DNA of 64,000 nt from an uncultured Mesorhizobium sp. GTDB lineage: Bacteria > Pseudomonadota > Alphaproteobacteria > Rhizobiales > Rhizobiaceae. Location: the NCBI GenBank assembly GCA_937958475.1, contig CALFXR010000204.1:38613-102612 (forward strand), read 5' to 3'. Below, piece by piece: positions 55,811 through 64,000 of the stretch. Position numbers and translations under genes: made by a program. Under the pieces are notes generated by a model that was not told the origin of the DNA, searched no databases, and was given only the letters and a program-made list of their open reading frames with translations. Position 1 is the first letter of the stretch. Each line of letters opens with the position of its first letter.

Positions 55811-56548
55811 ATGGCAGGCAAGACCGCACTGGTCGTCAGCGCCCATTCGGCCGACTTCGTCTGGCGCGCCGGCGGCGCCATCGCGCTGCACGCGGCGCAA
55901 GGCGTCGGCGTCACCGTGGTGTGCCTCTCCTACGGCGAGCGCGGCGAGAGCGCAAAGCTGTGGCGCCAGCAGGGCATGACGCTGGACAAGGTGAAGAGCG
56001 AGCGGCAGAAGGAGGCGGAAGCCGCGGCCAGGGCGCTCGGCGTCGCCGACATCCAGTTCTGGGACCTCGGCGACTACCCGATCGAGCTCAGCCGGGAATC
56101 GCTGATCCGCCTGGCCGACCTCCATCGGCGCATCCATCCGGCGGTGGTGCTCACCCACTCGCGGGAGGATCCCTACAACCGCGACCACCCGCTGGTCAGC
56201 CAGTTCGCCCAGGAGGCCCGCATCGTCGCCCAGGCGCATGGGCACAATCCCGGCGAGACCGTGCTCGGCGCGCCGCCGGTGATGCTGTTCGAACCGCACC
56301 AGCCCGAACAGTGCCGCTGGATGCCCAACGTCCTGCTCGACATCACGCCGGTGTGGGAGAAGAAGCGCGCGGCGATCGAATGCATGGCCGGCCAGGAGCA
56401 CCTGTGGGAGTACTACACCCGTGTAGCCCTGCAGCGCGGCGTTCAGGCGGCGCGCAACTCCGACAAGAAGATCACCTACGGCGAAGCCTACGAGGCGGTC
56501 TTCCCGCACGTCGTCGAGACGCTCCTGCCGACTGAGGGGCGGGGATGA
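55811..56548 (+). CDS. galB: 4-oxalomesaconate hydratase-like protein (PIG-L family)
   Basis: A 245-residue PIG-L/LmbE-fold zinc protein. The N-terminal metal motif reads AHSADFVWRAGG, the variant found in GalB of Pseudomonas putida rather than the AHPDDE of deacetylases, and HSREDPYNRDHP (about residues 115-126) gives the rest of the zinc site. GalB adds water to 4-oxalomesaconate to form 4-carboxy-4-hydroxy-2-oxoadipate in gallate breakdown. GalC- and GalD-like genes downstream support it. Confidence 0.85.
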   Translation: MAGKTALVVSAHSADFVWRAGGAIALHAAQGVGVTVVCLSYGERGESAKLWRQQGMTLDKVKSERQKEAEAAARALGVADIQFWDLGDYPIELSRESLIRLADLHRRIHPAVVLTHSREDPYNRDHPLVSQFAQEARIVAQAHGHNPGETVLGAPPVMLFEPHQPEQCRWMPNVLLDITPVWEKKRAAIECMAGQEHLWEYYTRVALQRGVQAARNSDKKITYGEAYEAVFPHVVETLLPTEGRG

Positions 56549-56618
56549 GCGGACGAGGCAGGCTTCCGTCGCCGGGATTTCGGACGTGCGCCGCCGATCC
56601 GATGGGGGAGGTCGTACG

Positions 56619-57026
56619 ATGCTGACGGGCGGATGCTACTGCGGCGCGGTGCGCTATGAAATCTCCGCGGCGCCCGTCATGTCGGCGCAATGCCACTGCC
56701 GGCCGTGCCAGTATTTCTCCGGCGGCGGACCCAACTACTTCATGCTGGTCCCGCCAGAGGGCTTTGCCTACGTGGCCGGAAACGCGGAGAGCTACACGCG
56801 TCCCGACCTGGAAAACGCCGTCACGCGCGAGTTCTGCCCGTCCTGCGGGACCCACCTGATCACGAGGAGGCCGGGTCTCAAGCAGATCGTCCTCAAGGCA
56901 GGCACGCTCGACGACCCGTCGGCCTATGGCCGGCCGAGGATGGCCATCTTCTGCGCCGAGATGGCGCCCTTCCATCTCATCCCGGACGGCGTCCCGGCAT
57001 TCCAGGGCATGCCGGAGCGGCGATGA
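56619..57026 (+). CDS. GFA-family (glutathione-dependent formaldehyde-activating-like) zinc protein
   Basis: A 135-residue Gfa-like zinc protein. Zinc cysteines: CYCGAVRYE (residues 6-8 pair), CHCRPCQ (about 28-34) and FCPSCGTHL (about 76-84). GGGAGG lies 7 bases before the ATG. Such proteins bind glutathione or zinc; despite the family name most have no proven formaldehyde role. It is an unexpected member between galB and galC, 70 bases after the former and 22 before the latter. Confidence 0.87.
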   Translation: MLTGGCYCGAVRYEISAAPVMSAQCHCRPCQYFSGGGPNYFMLVPPEGFAYVAGNAESYTRPDLENAVTREFCPSCGTHLITRRPGLKQIVLKAGTLDDPSAYGRPRMAIFCAEMAPFHLIPDGVPAFQGMPERR

Positions 57027-57048
57027 CAGACGTCTTGAGGAAAAGCCG

Positions 57049-57720
57049 ATGAGCGTGGTCGTGCAGAACATCGAGAGAGCTGCGCCGGAGACTGTCGCCG
57101 GACTCGCGGAATGCGGCGTCGCCACCGTGCACGAAGCCCAGGGCCGCACCGGCCTGCTCGGCTCGGCGCTCCGCCCGATCTGGGCCGGCGCGCAGGTCGC
57201 CGGCTCGGCCGTCACCATCTCGGCGCCGCCCGGCGACAACTGGATGGTGCATGTCGCGATCGAGCAGCTGAAGGTCGGCGACATCCTCGTGCTGGCGCCC
57301 ACCAGCCCGTGCGAGGACGGCTATTTCGGCGATCTGCTCGCCACCTCGGCCATGGCGCGCGGCTGCGTCGGCCTGATCATCGACGCCGGCGTGCGCGACG
57401 TCCGCGACCTGACGAAGATGGGCTTCCCGGTCTGGTCGAAGGCGGTGTTCGCCCAGGGTACGGTCAAGGAGACGCCAGGCTCGGTCAACGTGCCGGTCGT
57501 CTGCGCCGGCGCGCTGGTCAATCCGGGCGACGTCATCGTCGCCGACGACGACGGCGTCTGCGTCGTGCGCCGCGGCGACGCCGAAAGGGTGCTGGCGGCG
57601 GCGCGCAAGCGCCTGGCCGCAGAGGAGGACAAGCGTCGGCGGCTGGCGGCCGGCGAACTCGGCCTCGACATCTACGATATGCGCGAGCGGCTCGCGGCGA
57701 AGGGCCTGAAATATGTCTGA
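57049..57720 (+). CDS. galC: 4-carboxy-4-hydroxy-2-oxoadipate aldolase (RraA fold)
   Basis: A 223-residue RraA-like class II aldolase that splits 4-carboxy-4-hydroxy-2-oxoadipate into pyruvate and oxaloacetate. GLLGSALRPIW (about residues 34-44), then the metal/pyruvate site DAGVRDVRDL (about 114-123) with the aspartate and arginine needed. GAGG eight bases before the ATG. Overlaps galD by 8 bases. RraA itself is shorter (about 160 residues), and this length fits the aldolase. Confidence 0.88.
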   Translation: MSVVVQNIERAAPETVAGLAECGVATVHEAQGRTGLLGSALRPIWAGAQVAGSAVTISAPPGDNWMVHVAIEQLKVGDILVLAPTSPCEDGYFGDLLATSAMARGCVGLIIDAGVRDVRDLTKMGFPVWSKAVFAQGTVKETPGSVNVPVVCAGALVNPGDVIVADDDGVCVVRRGDAERVLAAARKRLAAEEDKRRRLAAGELGLDIYDMRERLAAKGLKYV

Positions 57721-58771
57721 AGCCGGTGTCCGCTGCATGTGGATGCGCGGCGGCACGTCGAAGGGCGGCTATTTCCTCGCCGAGGACCTGCCCGCCGAGC
57801 CGGCTGCGCGCGACGCGATCCTGCTGCGCGTCATGGGTTCGCCCGACGCGCGCCAGATCGACGGCCTCGGCGGCGGCGATCCGCTGACCTCGAAGGTCGC
57901 CGTGGTGCGCCGCTCGGTTCGGCCGGGCGTCGACGTCGACTATCTCTTCCTGCAGGTCTTCGTCGACCGCGCGATCGTCACGGACGCGCAGAACTGCGGC
58001 AACATCCTCGCCGGAGTCGGCCCCTTCGCCATCGAGCGCGGTCTCGTCGCCGCCGAGGGCGAGGAGACACCGGTGCGCATCTTCATGGAAAACACCGCCC
58101 AGGTCGCCGTCGCCACGGTGTCGACGCCGGGCGGCCGCGTCACCTATGCCGGCGATGCCCGCATCGACGGGGTGCCGGGTACGGCGGCACCGATCGACAT
58201 CGTCTTCGAGGACACGGCCGGCTCGACCTGCGGGGCGCTGCTGCCCACCGGCAATGCGGTCGACAGGATCGGCGGCGTCGAGGCGACGCTGATCGACAAC
58301 GGCATGCCCTGCGTCATCCTTTCAGCCGCGGATTTCGGGGTGCGGGGGGACGAAAGCCCGGCCGAACTCGACGCCGACATGGCGCTCAAGGCGCGGATCG
58401 AGGCGATCCGCCTCGAGGCAGGACCGCTGATGAACCTCGGCGACGTCGCGGCGAAGTCGGTGCCGAAGATGACGCTGGTCAGCCCGGCCGGCGCCGGCGG
58501 CTGCGTGTCGACACGCACCTTCATCCCGCACACCTGCCACGCGGCGATCGGCGTTCTCGGCGCCGTCAGCGTGGCCTCGGCCTGCCTGCTGCCGGAAGGA
58601 CCGGCGGCGCGGCTGGCGAACGTACCGCAAGGCGAGCGAAAGGCGCTGTCGATCGAGCATCCGACCGGCGAATTCACCGTCATCGCCAGCCTCGACGCGA
58701 AGGGTGGACTGGCTTCGGCCGGCGTTCTCAGGACGGCGCGCAAGCTCTTCGACGGCGTTGTCTTCGCCTGA
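57713..58771 (+). CDS. galD: 4-oxalomesaconate tautomerase (PrpF family)
   Basis: A 352-residue PrpF-family isomerase. MWMRGGTSKGGYF (about residues 9-21) and the C-terminal STRTFIPHTCHAAIG (about 263-277), with two cysteines or equivalents for proton transfer, are family marks. In P. putida GalD interconverts the keto and enol forms of 4-oxalomesaconate before GalB. Last gene of the unit and translationally coupled to galC. A PrpF role in the methylcitrate cycle is the alternative, but no prp gene is near. Confidence 0.88.
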   Translation: MSEAGVRCMWMRGGTSKGGYFLAEDLPAEPAARDAILLRVMGSPDARQIDGLGGGDPLTSKVAVVRRSVRPGVDVDYLFLQVFVDRAIVTDAQNCGNILAGVGPFAIERGLVAAEGEETPVRIFMENTAQVAVATVSTPGGRVTYAGDARIDGVPGTAAPIDIVFEDTAGSTCGALLPTGNAVDRIGGVEATLIDNGMPCVILSAADFGVRGDESPAELDADMALKARIEAIRLEAGPLMNLGDVAAKSVPKMTLVSPAGAGGCVSTRTFIPHTCHAAIGVLGAVSVASACLLPEGPAARLANVPQGERKALSIEHPTGEFTVIASLDAKGGLASAGVLRTARKLFDGVVFA

Positions 58772-58884
58772 ACCCGGCCATGATGCGGACCGCCCTCCGG
58801 GCGACTGCGTGCCGCATGGAAGTCCTGCGACGAATCAGGAATATGTTCCTCGGGGCGGCTCCCTCCAGCAAACAGGACGCCGCA

Positions 58885-59118
58885 ATGACGACGAGACGAA
58901 AGAAACCCGAGCGGATGAACGAACGCGAGATCGAGGCGTTCGTGGCCGCCGCCGACCACTTCCACAGGGTCCTGGTCCGGCCGCTGATCTCGCCTTACGG
59001 CGAACAGTACCATGCGCTCGAGGCGCTCAACGCGGCGCTGATGCAGACGATCCTCGCCGTCGCCGGAAGGCCGGCGCCGTGGCTGTCGCGCTCGAGCTCG
59101 CCGCCGCGGAAATCCTGA
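58885..59118 (+). CDS. small hypothetical protein
   Basis: A 77-residue frame, basic at both ends (TTRRKKPERMNEREIEAF), with a predicted amphipathic middle (FVAAADHFHRVLVRPL). GGA stands seven bases before the ATG. Composition looks coding, but I recognise no family. An ATG at about 58782 is an alternative start. Confidence 0.45.
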   Translation: MTTRRKKPERMNEREIEAFVAAADHFHRVLVRPLISPYGEQYHALEALNAALMQTILAVAGRPAPWLSRSSSPPRKS

Positions 59119-59145
59119 CGGCGGGACGAACCGGGCCGGCCGGTT

Positions 59146-59322
59146 TCATTCGGGGGCGGCCGGGCTTTCCTTTCCGGCGGCGGGATCGCCCTTTGCCGCG
59201 CCACGGCCGGCGGGAGGAGCGCCGCCCGGCAGGTCGAAGCCACGGGGAATGCGCGGAAGGTTCTCCTGGACGGCGCGATAGGCGACGTAGGCGACAGTGG
59301 CGAGAAGGGCGAGGCGAAGCAT
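59146..59322 (-). CDS. small single-helix membrane protein
   Basis: A 58-residue protein: hydrophobic helix MLRLALLATVAYVAYRAV then a polar Pro/Gly/Ala/Lys tail. GGGAGA five bases before the ATG. Looks like a short membrane-anchored protein. Function unknown. It sits between two plus-strand genes. Confidence 0.5.
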   Translation of the reverse strand: MLRLALLATVAYVAYRAVQENLPRIPRGFDLPGGAPPAGRGAAKGDPAAGKESPAAPE

Positions 59323-59490
59323 GGTGGTCTCCCGGATTTCGCATGAGAACGGGTGCCGCCGCTCCCGGTTCCGTCGCGAGCGGCAAGCCGGCGCAACCAT
59401 CGTCTCCGCCGGTGGCCCAATCCGTGCGCGTCGCCGTTGCATTGCCAGCTAACGATCGCCGCGCTACTGGCAGGAAGGGCGGGGACCATC

Positions 59491-60393
59491 GTGAAGCTCG
59501 TCAGCTACAACATCCAGTACGGTTTCGGCGCAGACGGCCGCTACGATCTCGAACGCATCGCCGAGGTCGTGGCCGACGCCGACGTCATCGCGCTTCAGGA
59601 GGTCGAGCGGCACTGGCGGCGCACGGGCGAGGACGACCAGCCCGAAATCCTGGGCCGGCTCCTGCCCGACCATCACTGGGTCTACGGCCCCGCTTTCGAC
59701 ATGGACGCCAGCATCCGCCACGCCGGCGGTCGCCTCGTCAACCGCCGCCGTCAGTTCGGCACGATGCTGCTGTCGCGCCTGCCGATCGTCTGGTCGCGGC
59801 TCCACCTGTTGCCGATGCAGCGCATGGTCCGTCCGCTGAACACGCAGAACCCGGCGCTGGAATGCATGGTCCGCACGCCCTTCGGGCCGGTGCGCTTCTT
59901 CTCGCTGCACCTCGCCCATGTCGGTGCCGAGGAACGGCTGGAGCAGATCGATTTCCTCCTCGCCCGCCACCGCCGCGTCGGGCTGGAGGGCGGGCCGTGG
60001 AGCGGCGAGGACGACGAGCCGCACCGCGACTGGACCCATGGCGAGGCCGAACCGGAAGCGCCGCTCGCCGCGGTGCTGATGGGCGACTTCAACAGCGAGC
60101 CGGAGAGCGCCGAATACCGCCGACTGGTCGGCGGCCAGCCCTATCATGCCGGCGCCCGCTATCTCGACGGCTTCGTCGATGCGGCGATCGCCGCCGGCCA
60201 CGCGGCCGACGCGTTCCACACGCATGTGCGCACCGTCGGCGGCCGGATCGAGAAGCGCCGGCTCGACTACTGCTTCGTCGGCGCGCCGATCGCCGACCGG
60301 GTGCGCGGCTTCCGCGTCGACCATGCCGCCATCGCTTCCGACCATTTTCCGGTGTTCGTCGACATAGACCTCGATCGTCCGGCGGGCACCTGA
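59491..60393 (+). CDS. endonuclease/exonuclease/phosphatase-family protein
   Basis: A 300-residue EEP-fold metal hydrolase. SYNIQYGFG (residues 5-13), ALQEVERHW with the metal Glu (about 35), MGDFNSEPES (about 197) and the pair RRLDYCFVG and ASDHFPVF near the end are all present. Family members act on nucleic acid, sphingomyelin or inositol phosphates. GTG start at 59491 with GGGGA five bases before; the longer open frame from 59353 has no domain content. Confidence 0.88.
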   Translation: MKLVSYNIQYGFGADGRYDLERIAEVVADADVIALQEVERHWRRTGEDDQPEILGRLLPDHHWVYGPAFDMDASIRHAGGRLVNRRRQFGTMLLSRLPIVWSRLHLLPMQRMVRPLNTQNPALECMVRTPFGPVRFFSLHLAHVGAEERLEQIDFLLARHRRVGLEGGPWSGEDDEPHRDWTHGEAEPEAPLAAVLMGDFNSEPESAEYRRLVGGQPYHAGARYLDGFVDAAIAAGHAADAFHTHVRTVGGRIEKRRLDYCFVGAPIADRVRGFRVDHAAIASDHFPVFVDIDLDRPAGT

Positions 60394-60411
60394 CGTGACG
60401 AGGTTCCCGGC

Positions 60412-61257
60412 ATGACCGCGGCCGTCTTTCTCGCCGTGCTCGCGGCCGCGGCGATGCACGCCGTCTGGAACGCACTGATCAAGGTCCGTCTCGACCGCTT
60501 CGCCTCGATCCAGCTGATGACGATCGGCATGGGCGTCGCCGCACTGCCCCTCGTCGCCTTCGTCGAGGTGCCCCAGGGTCGTGTCTGGCTGTGGATCGCG
60601 GCCTCGGTCGCAATGCATACCGGTTACCGCCTGTTCCTCGTCAAGGCCTACGAGAACGGCGACCTCGCCCAGACCTATCCGCTGGCGCGGGGGACGGCGC
60701 CGCTGCTGACCACGCTGGGTGCGGCGGTGTTCCTGCTCGAGGTGCCCGAGCCGATCGCCGTTCTCGGCATCCTGCTGCTTTCCGCGGGTACGCTGCTGAT
60801 GTCGTTCCGCGGCGGCTCGCCGACCGGGGCGGTCGGCGGGCGCGCCGTCGCCTACGCCCTCACCACCTCGCTGTTCGTCAGCGGCTATACGCTGACCGAC
60901 GGCTCCGGGGCGAGGCTGGCGGCGACTGCGTCGAGTTACGCCGTCTGGCTGTTCGCTACCGATGCCGCATGGACGCTCGTCCTCGTGCTTTTCCTGCGCG
61001 GCCGCGCCATCGTGCCGACCATGCTTGGCGAATGGAAGGCGGGGCTCTTCACCGGCGCGCTCGCCGCTGCGGCCTACTGGATCGCCATGTGGGCCATGAC
61101 GCAGGCGCCGATCGCTTCGGTCGCGGCGCTGCGCGAATCCTCCATCCTGTTCGCCCTGGTGATCTCGGTCGTGGCGCTGCGCGAACCCGTCACCACCTGG
61201 CGTATCGTCTCGGCGATCGCGATCGTCGCCGGCGTTGTCGCGCTCAGGCTCGGATGA
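60412..61257 (+). CDS. EamA/DMT-family transporter
   Basis: A 281-residue drug/metabolite carrier with ten hydrophobic helices in two EamA halves (AAMHAVWNALIKVR near the start, and a second half from about residue 150). The LARGTAPLLTTLGA segment (about 94-107) is family-like. It would export amino acids or other metabolites. Starts 18 bases after the EEP gene, so possibly co-transcribed. Confidence 0.88.
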   Translation: MTAAVFLAVLAAAAMHAVWNALIKVRLDRFASIQLMTIGMGVAALPLVAFVEVPQGRVWLWIAASVAMHTGYRLFLVKAYENGDLAQTYPLARGTAPLLTTLGAAVFLLEVPEPIAVLGILLLSAGTLLMSFRGGSPTGAVGGRAVAYALTTSLFVSGYTLTDGSGARLAATASSYAVWLFATDAAWTLVLVLFLRGRAIVPTMLGEWKAGLFTGALAAAAYWIAMWAMTQAPIASVAALRESSILFALVISVVALREPVTTWRIVSAIAIVAGVVALRLG

Positions 61258-61290
61258 GCGGCCGCTGACCAAGGGCCGCCGGCTGGTGCG

Positions 61291-62748
61291 CTAGCGACCC
61301 CAGAAGGTCGGGGTGAAGACGACGAAGACGGCGAGGATTTCCAGCCGCCCGATCAGCATGAGGCCCGAGCAGATCCATTTCGCCGCGTCGGGCAGTGTGG
61401 CGAAGTTGCCGGCGGGACCGATGATGTCGCCAAGGCCGGGGCCGACATTGGTCAGGGCCGTCAATGCGCCGGTGGTCGCCGTGACGAGGTCCAGCCCCGT
61501 CGCACCGAGCAGGATGGTGCCGATCGCCCAGATGACGAAGAACGCGGCGATGAACAGCACGACGGCGCGCTGGGTTTCGGGATCGACCGTGCGGTCGCCG
61601 TAGCGAACCGGCAGGACCTGGCTCGGATAGATCAGCCGCCGCAAACCGTTGGCGAGCAGTTCGAACAGGATCAGGAAGCGGTAGGCCTTGATCGCGCCCG
61701 TGGTCGAACCGGAGCAGCCGCCGAGGAAGGTGGCGATGAAGGCGCAGGCGACCGCGAACGGACCCCACTGGTTGTAGTCGTCGCTGGCGAAGCCGGTCGT
61801 CGTGATCACCGAGACGAAGTTGAACGTCGAGTGGGTGAGCGCCTCGAAGAAGGGCACGTCCGCCCTGACGCGCAGATAGATGGCTATGGCGACGGAGAAG
61901 ACGACGGCGTAGCCGGCGAAGACCCGGATCTGCGGGTCGCGCAGCGCGTCGAGCCGGCCGCGAAGGGCAAACAGCATCATGATCGAGAACGGAAGCGACC
62001 CGATGAACATGAAGATCGTGCCGATCCACAGGATCGCCGGACGGTCGGCATATGCGCCGAATGAGGCGTCGTGGGTGGAGAAGCCGCCGGTGGCGAGCGT
62101 CGCCATCGCGTGGTTGACTGCGTCGAAGCCGTCCATGCCGGCGGCCGCATAGAGCAGGGCGCAGGCGAGCACCAGTCCGCTGTAGATGCCGATCAGGGCC
62201 AGCGCGAAGGTCTGGAAGCGTTCGAACGGCTTGTCCTCGATGTCGGAGGACTCGATCTTGAAGTAGGAAACGCCGCCGATGTTGAGGAAGGGCAGCAGGA
62301 AAAGGCCGACGGCGATGACGCCGAGGCCGCCGAGATAGTTGAGCAGCGACCGCCAGAGCAGGAGCCCCGGCGGCAGGTCGTCGAGACCACTGATCACGGT
62401 CGATCCGGTCGTCGTGATGCCCGAAACCGATTCGAAGATCGCGTCGGTGAGGCTCATCTCCAGCGACGAGGCCATGAACGGCACGGCGCCGGCGACCGCC
62501 AGCGTCAGCCACAGCATGTTGACGAGCAGAAAGCCGAAGCGGGTCGTCGCCTGCGGGGGCCGGCCTTGCGTGGCGAGCGCCACTGCCATCGAGAGGCCGC
62601 CGAGGAACAGCGCCGAGAAGGCGAAGACCTGCCAGTCGGCATTCCCCGTGGCGAGGTCGACCACAGCGGGAACGAGCATCGCGAGCGCGAGATACAGGGC
62701 GAAGATGGAGGCGATGTGGATCGCCGCGCGAAAAGCGCTTCTGTTCAT
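61291..62748 (-). CDS. trkH: Trk-type potassium uptake protein TrkH
   Basis: A 485-residue TrkH/KtrB-type channel-like subunit with repeated M1-P-M2 units. The selectivity stretches ESVSGITTTGSTV (about residues 88-100), ATLATGGFSTHD, and STTGAIKAYRFLI are visible. It takes up K+, normally with a cytosolic TrkA, which is not in the window. The start at 62748 gives the usual length of about 485; ATGs at 62784 and 62820 are in frame and no ribosome site decides. Confidence 0.92.
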   Translation of the reverse strand: MNRSAFRAAIHIASIFALYLALAMLVPAVVDLATGNADWQVFAFSALFLGGLSMAVALATQGRPPQATTRFGFLLVNMLWLTLAVAGAVPFMASSLEMSLTDAIFESVSGITTTGSTVISGLDDLPPGLLLWRSLLNYLGGLGVIAVGLFLLPFLNIGGVSYFKIESSDIEDKPFERFQTFALALIGIYSGLVLACALLYAAAGMDGFDAVNHAMATLATGGFSTHDASFGAYADRPAILWIGTIFMFIGSLPFSIMMLFALRGRLDALRDPQIRVFAGYAVVFSVAIAIYLRVRADVPFFEALTHSTFNFVSVITTTGFASDDYNQWGPFAVACAFIATFLGGCSGSTTGAIKAYRFLILFELLANGLRRLIYPSQVLPVRYGDRTVDPETQRAVVLFIAAFFVIWAIGTILLGATGLDLVTATTGALTALTNVGPGLGDIIGPAGNFATLPDAAKWICSGLMLIGRLEILAVFVVFTPTFWGR

Positions 62749-62977
62749 GGATCGACGGTCCGCGACCGTCCCCCTGCTCGCCATGGCCAGCGTACGAGGC
62801 CCTACGCCGGGGCGCGTCATAGCGCGGATTTGCGTTGCGGCATAGCCCGATCCGCGCGGACCGTGAGCGGGATCCGCGAACGGCCGGCATTGCGACCGAA
62901 CCGTCTGTTCAACCCCTGAGTGCTAACATTGAGACACCCGCGCTGATATCGTGGCGGCGCTTTGGGGGGGGCAAACC

Positions 62978-63265
62978 ATGCAGATCACGGTATGTGAAGA
63001 GACGACGCGCGAGCGCGCCGACCGGGCCGAACTGTTGATCACGGTGAAGGGCGAGCCGGCAGCATTGATGATCCTCGCCCTCGAATCCGCCGACCGCGAC
63101 GCGGAAGGTCTCGCCGGTTCCGTGCGCGAGCAACTGTGCGATCTCGTCGACCGCCTGGACGACTGGATCCGCAGCGACGGACGCATCATCGTGTCGCGGG
63201 GCGCATCTCCTTGTCATGAGCGCCGCCGCCTCGTCGCGACCCTGGAGTGGGCGCAGGACGCGTAG
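62978..63265 (+). CDS. small hypothetical protein
   Basis: A 95-residue protein, acidic in the middle, predicted alpha/beta: MQITVCEETTRERADRAELL then REQLCDLVDRLDDWI. A run of eight G lies six bases before the ATG and serves as ribosome site. No family recognised. It is on its own between trkH and the Nudix gene. Confidence 0.5.
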   Translation: MQITVCEETTRERADRAELLITVKGEPAALMILALESADRDAEGLAGSVREQLCDLVDRLDDWIRSDGRIIVSRGASPCHERRRLVATLEWAQDA

Positions 63266-63304
63266 GGCTGGTTTCGCCACATCCTGCTCAGCCACTGCGT
63301 GGCC

Positions 63305-63901
63305 TCAGCGATCGGGCGACCGGTCCGCCGCTGCCTTTGCGCCGCCGAACAGGTCGGGTCGTCGCTCCTTCAGCGCAAGCACGAGCGTGAACGTCTTCAT
63401 GTCGACGAGCGTGCCGGCTCGAGCCCGCGACCACAGCTCGTCGAGATCCAGTTCGACGACCTCGATGTCCTCGTGTTCCTCGACAATGCCGCCTCCGGCG
63501 GCCACGCGGTCGTCGGCGCCGTACTCGGCGAGGAACAGCCCCATCCGCTCGGTGGTGATGCCTGGCGAGGTCCAGACCGTGGCGACATGGGAGACGTCGC
63601 GAAGGCGGAGCCCTGTCTCCTCCAGCGCCTCGCGCGCCGCGGTATCTTCATAGGACCCCGAATCGACCAGGCCGGCCGGCGCCTCCAGCGACATGCCGTC
63701 GCCGCCGGCGAGCAGCATCGGGCCGCGCAGCAGGCGAACCAGCATCGCCTTGCCTCGCTCGGGATCGAAGGGAAGCACCGCCGCGGCGTTGCCGTGGTCC
63801 TCGACCTCGCGGAAATAGGCCTCGCCGCCGTCCGCTATCGTCAGGCGCAGCAGCGTCGTCCAGCCGCGATAAAGAACCTTATTCTCGACAATCGTCGCCA
63901 T
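63305..63901 (-). CDS. Nudix hydrolase, NudK-like
   Basis: A 198-residue Nudix protein of the ADP-ribose/GDP-mannose pyrophosphatase group. The box reads APAGLVDSGSYEDTAAREAL then EETGL, the length variant of NudK, with a serine where NudK has a glutamate. The REALEETG core that holds the metal is intact. It would cleave a nucleoside diphosphate sugar into two monophosphates. The 99 bases after it to the window end show no gene. Confidence 0.87.
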   Translation of the reverse strand: MATIVENKVLYRGWTTLLRLTIADGGEAYFREVEDHGNAAAVLPFDPERGKAMLVRLLRGPMLLAGGDGMSLEAPAGLVDSGSYEDTAAREALEETGLRLRDVSHVATVWTSPGITTERMGLFLAEYGADDRVAAGGGIVEEHEDIEVVELDLDELWSRARAGTLVDMKTFTLVLALKERRPDLFGGAKAAADRSPDR

Positions 63902-64000
63902 CGGTCGTCTCCCGTCCGCGCCGCCGCCGGGTGGCCGCCGCGGCCGGCGAAGGAGTTTGATCTGAAGGTGCCGAAAATCAAAGAGGGGGGCGGATGGTGG

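Overview
The window is about 67-68 % GC by eye, densely coded on both strands, and reads as chromosome of an alphaproteobacterium, most likely a soil or rhizosphere member of the Rhizobiales (Phyllobacteriaceae/Mesorhizobium-like). The evidence is a bS21 with a basic tail, a four-subunit sarcosine oxidase operon, many ABC and TRAP importers, GTG/TTG starts with strong GGAGG ribosome binding sites, and a dispersed palindromic intergenic repeat of the kind common in that group. I see no tRNA, rRNA, CRISPR array, insertion sequence, prophage or known defence system.

Layout. 1-3479: a short PlsB-like acyltransferase and a secreted alpha/beta hydrolase-TetR pair behind a promoter with two matching operators. 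3562-11595: a membrane alpha/beta hydrolase, an MFS carrier, a TPR lipoprotein, rpsU with a clear terminator, a HerA-like ATPase, a SET-domain protein and agmatine deiminase. 11767-17754: soxB-D-A-G for sarcosine oxidation, with two paralogous small exported proteins inserted between soxB and soxD. 17849-21821: a small acidic protein, a dispersed repeat, an alkyltransferase, and an Lrp regulator divergent from diaminopropionate ammonia-lyase plus an M20 peptidase. 21844-35847: an acyl-CoA catabolic region (two SDRs, APH-like kinase, MaoC, TetR, acyl-CoA dehydrogenase, two MDR reductases) running into a Liv-type ABC importer that carries its own acyl-CoA ligase. 35989-40345: an RND efflux pump and its adaptor.

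40546-58771 is the most interesting part. An RpiR regulator is divergent from an N-formylglutamate-amidohydrolase-like protein, a TRAP importer, a glutamine-synthetase-like ligase, an aldehyde dehydrogenase, a sulfotransferase-like protein and an iron alcohol dehydrogenase. This set fits a gamma-glutamylation route for an amino alcohol. A four-gene ABC importer follows. Then comes a type I (VOC) extradiol dioxygenase with GalB-, GalC- and GalD-like enzymes, which is the lower gallate/protocatechuate 4,5-cleavage (4-oxalomesaconate) pathway fed by an unusual ring-cleavage class. The window closes (58885-63901) with small hypothetical proteins, an EEP-family phosphohydrolase, an EamA transporter, TrkH and a Nudix hydrolase.

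Most functions come from motif recognition and gene order. Substrates of the transporters and catabolic clusters are inferred.
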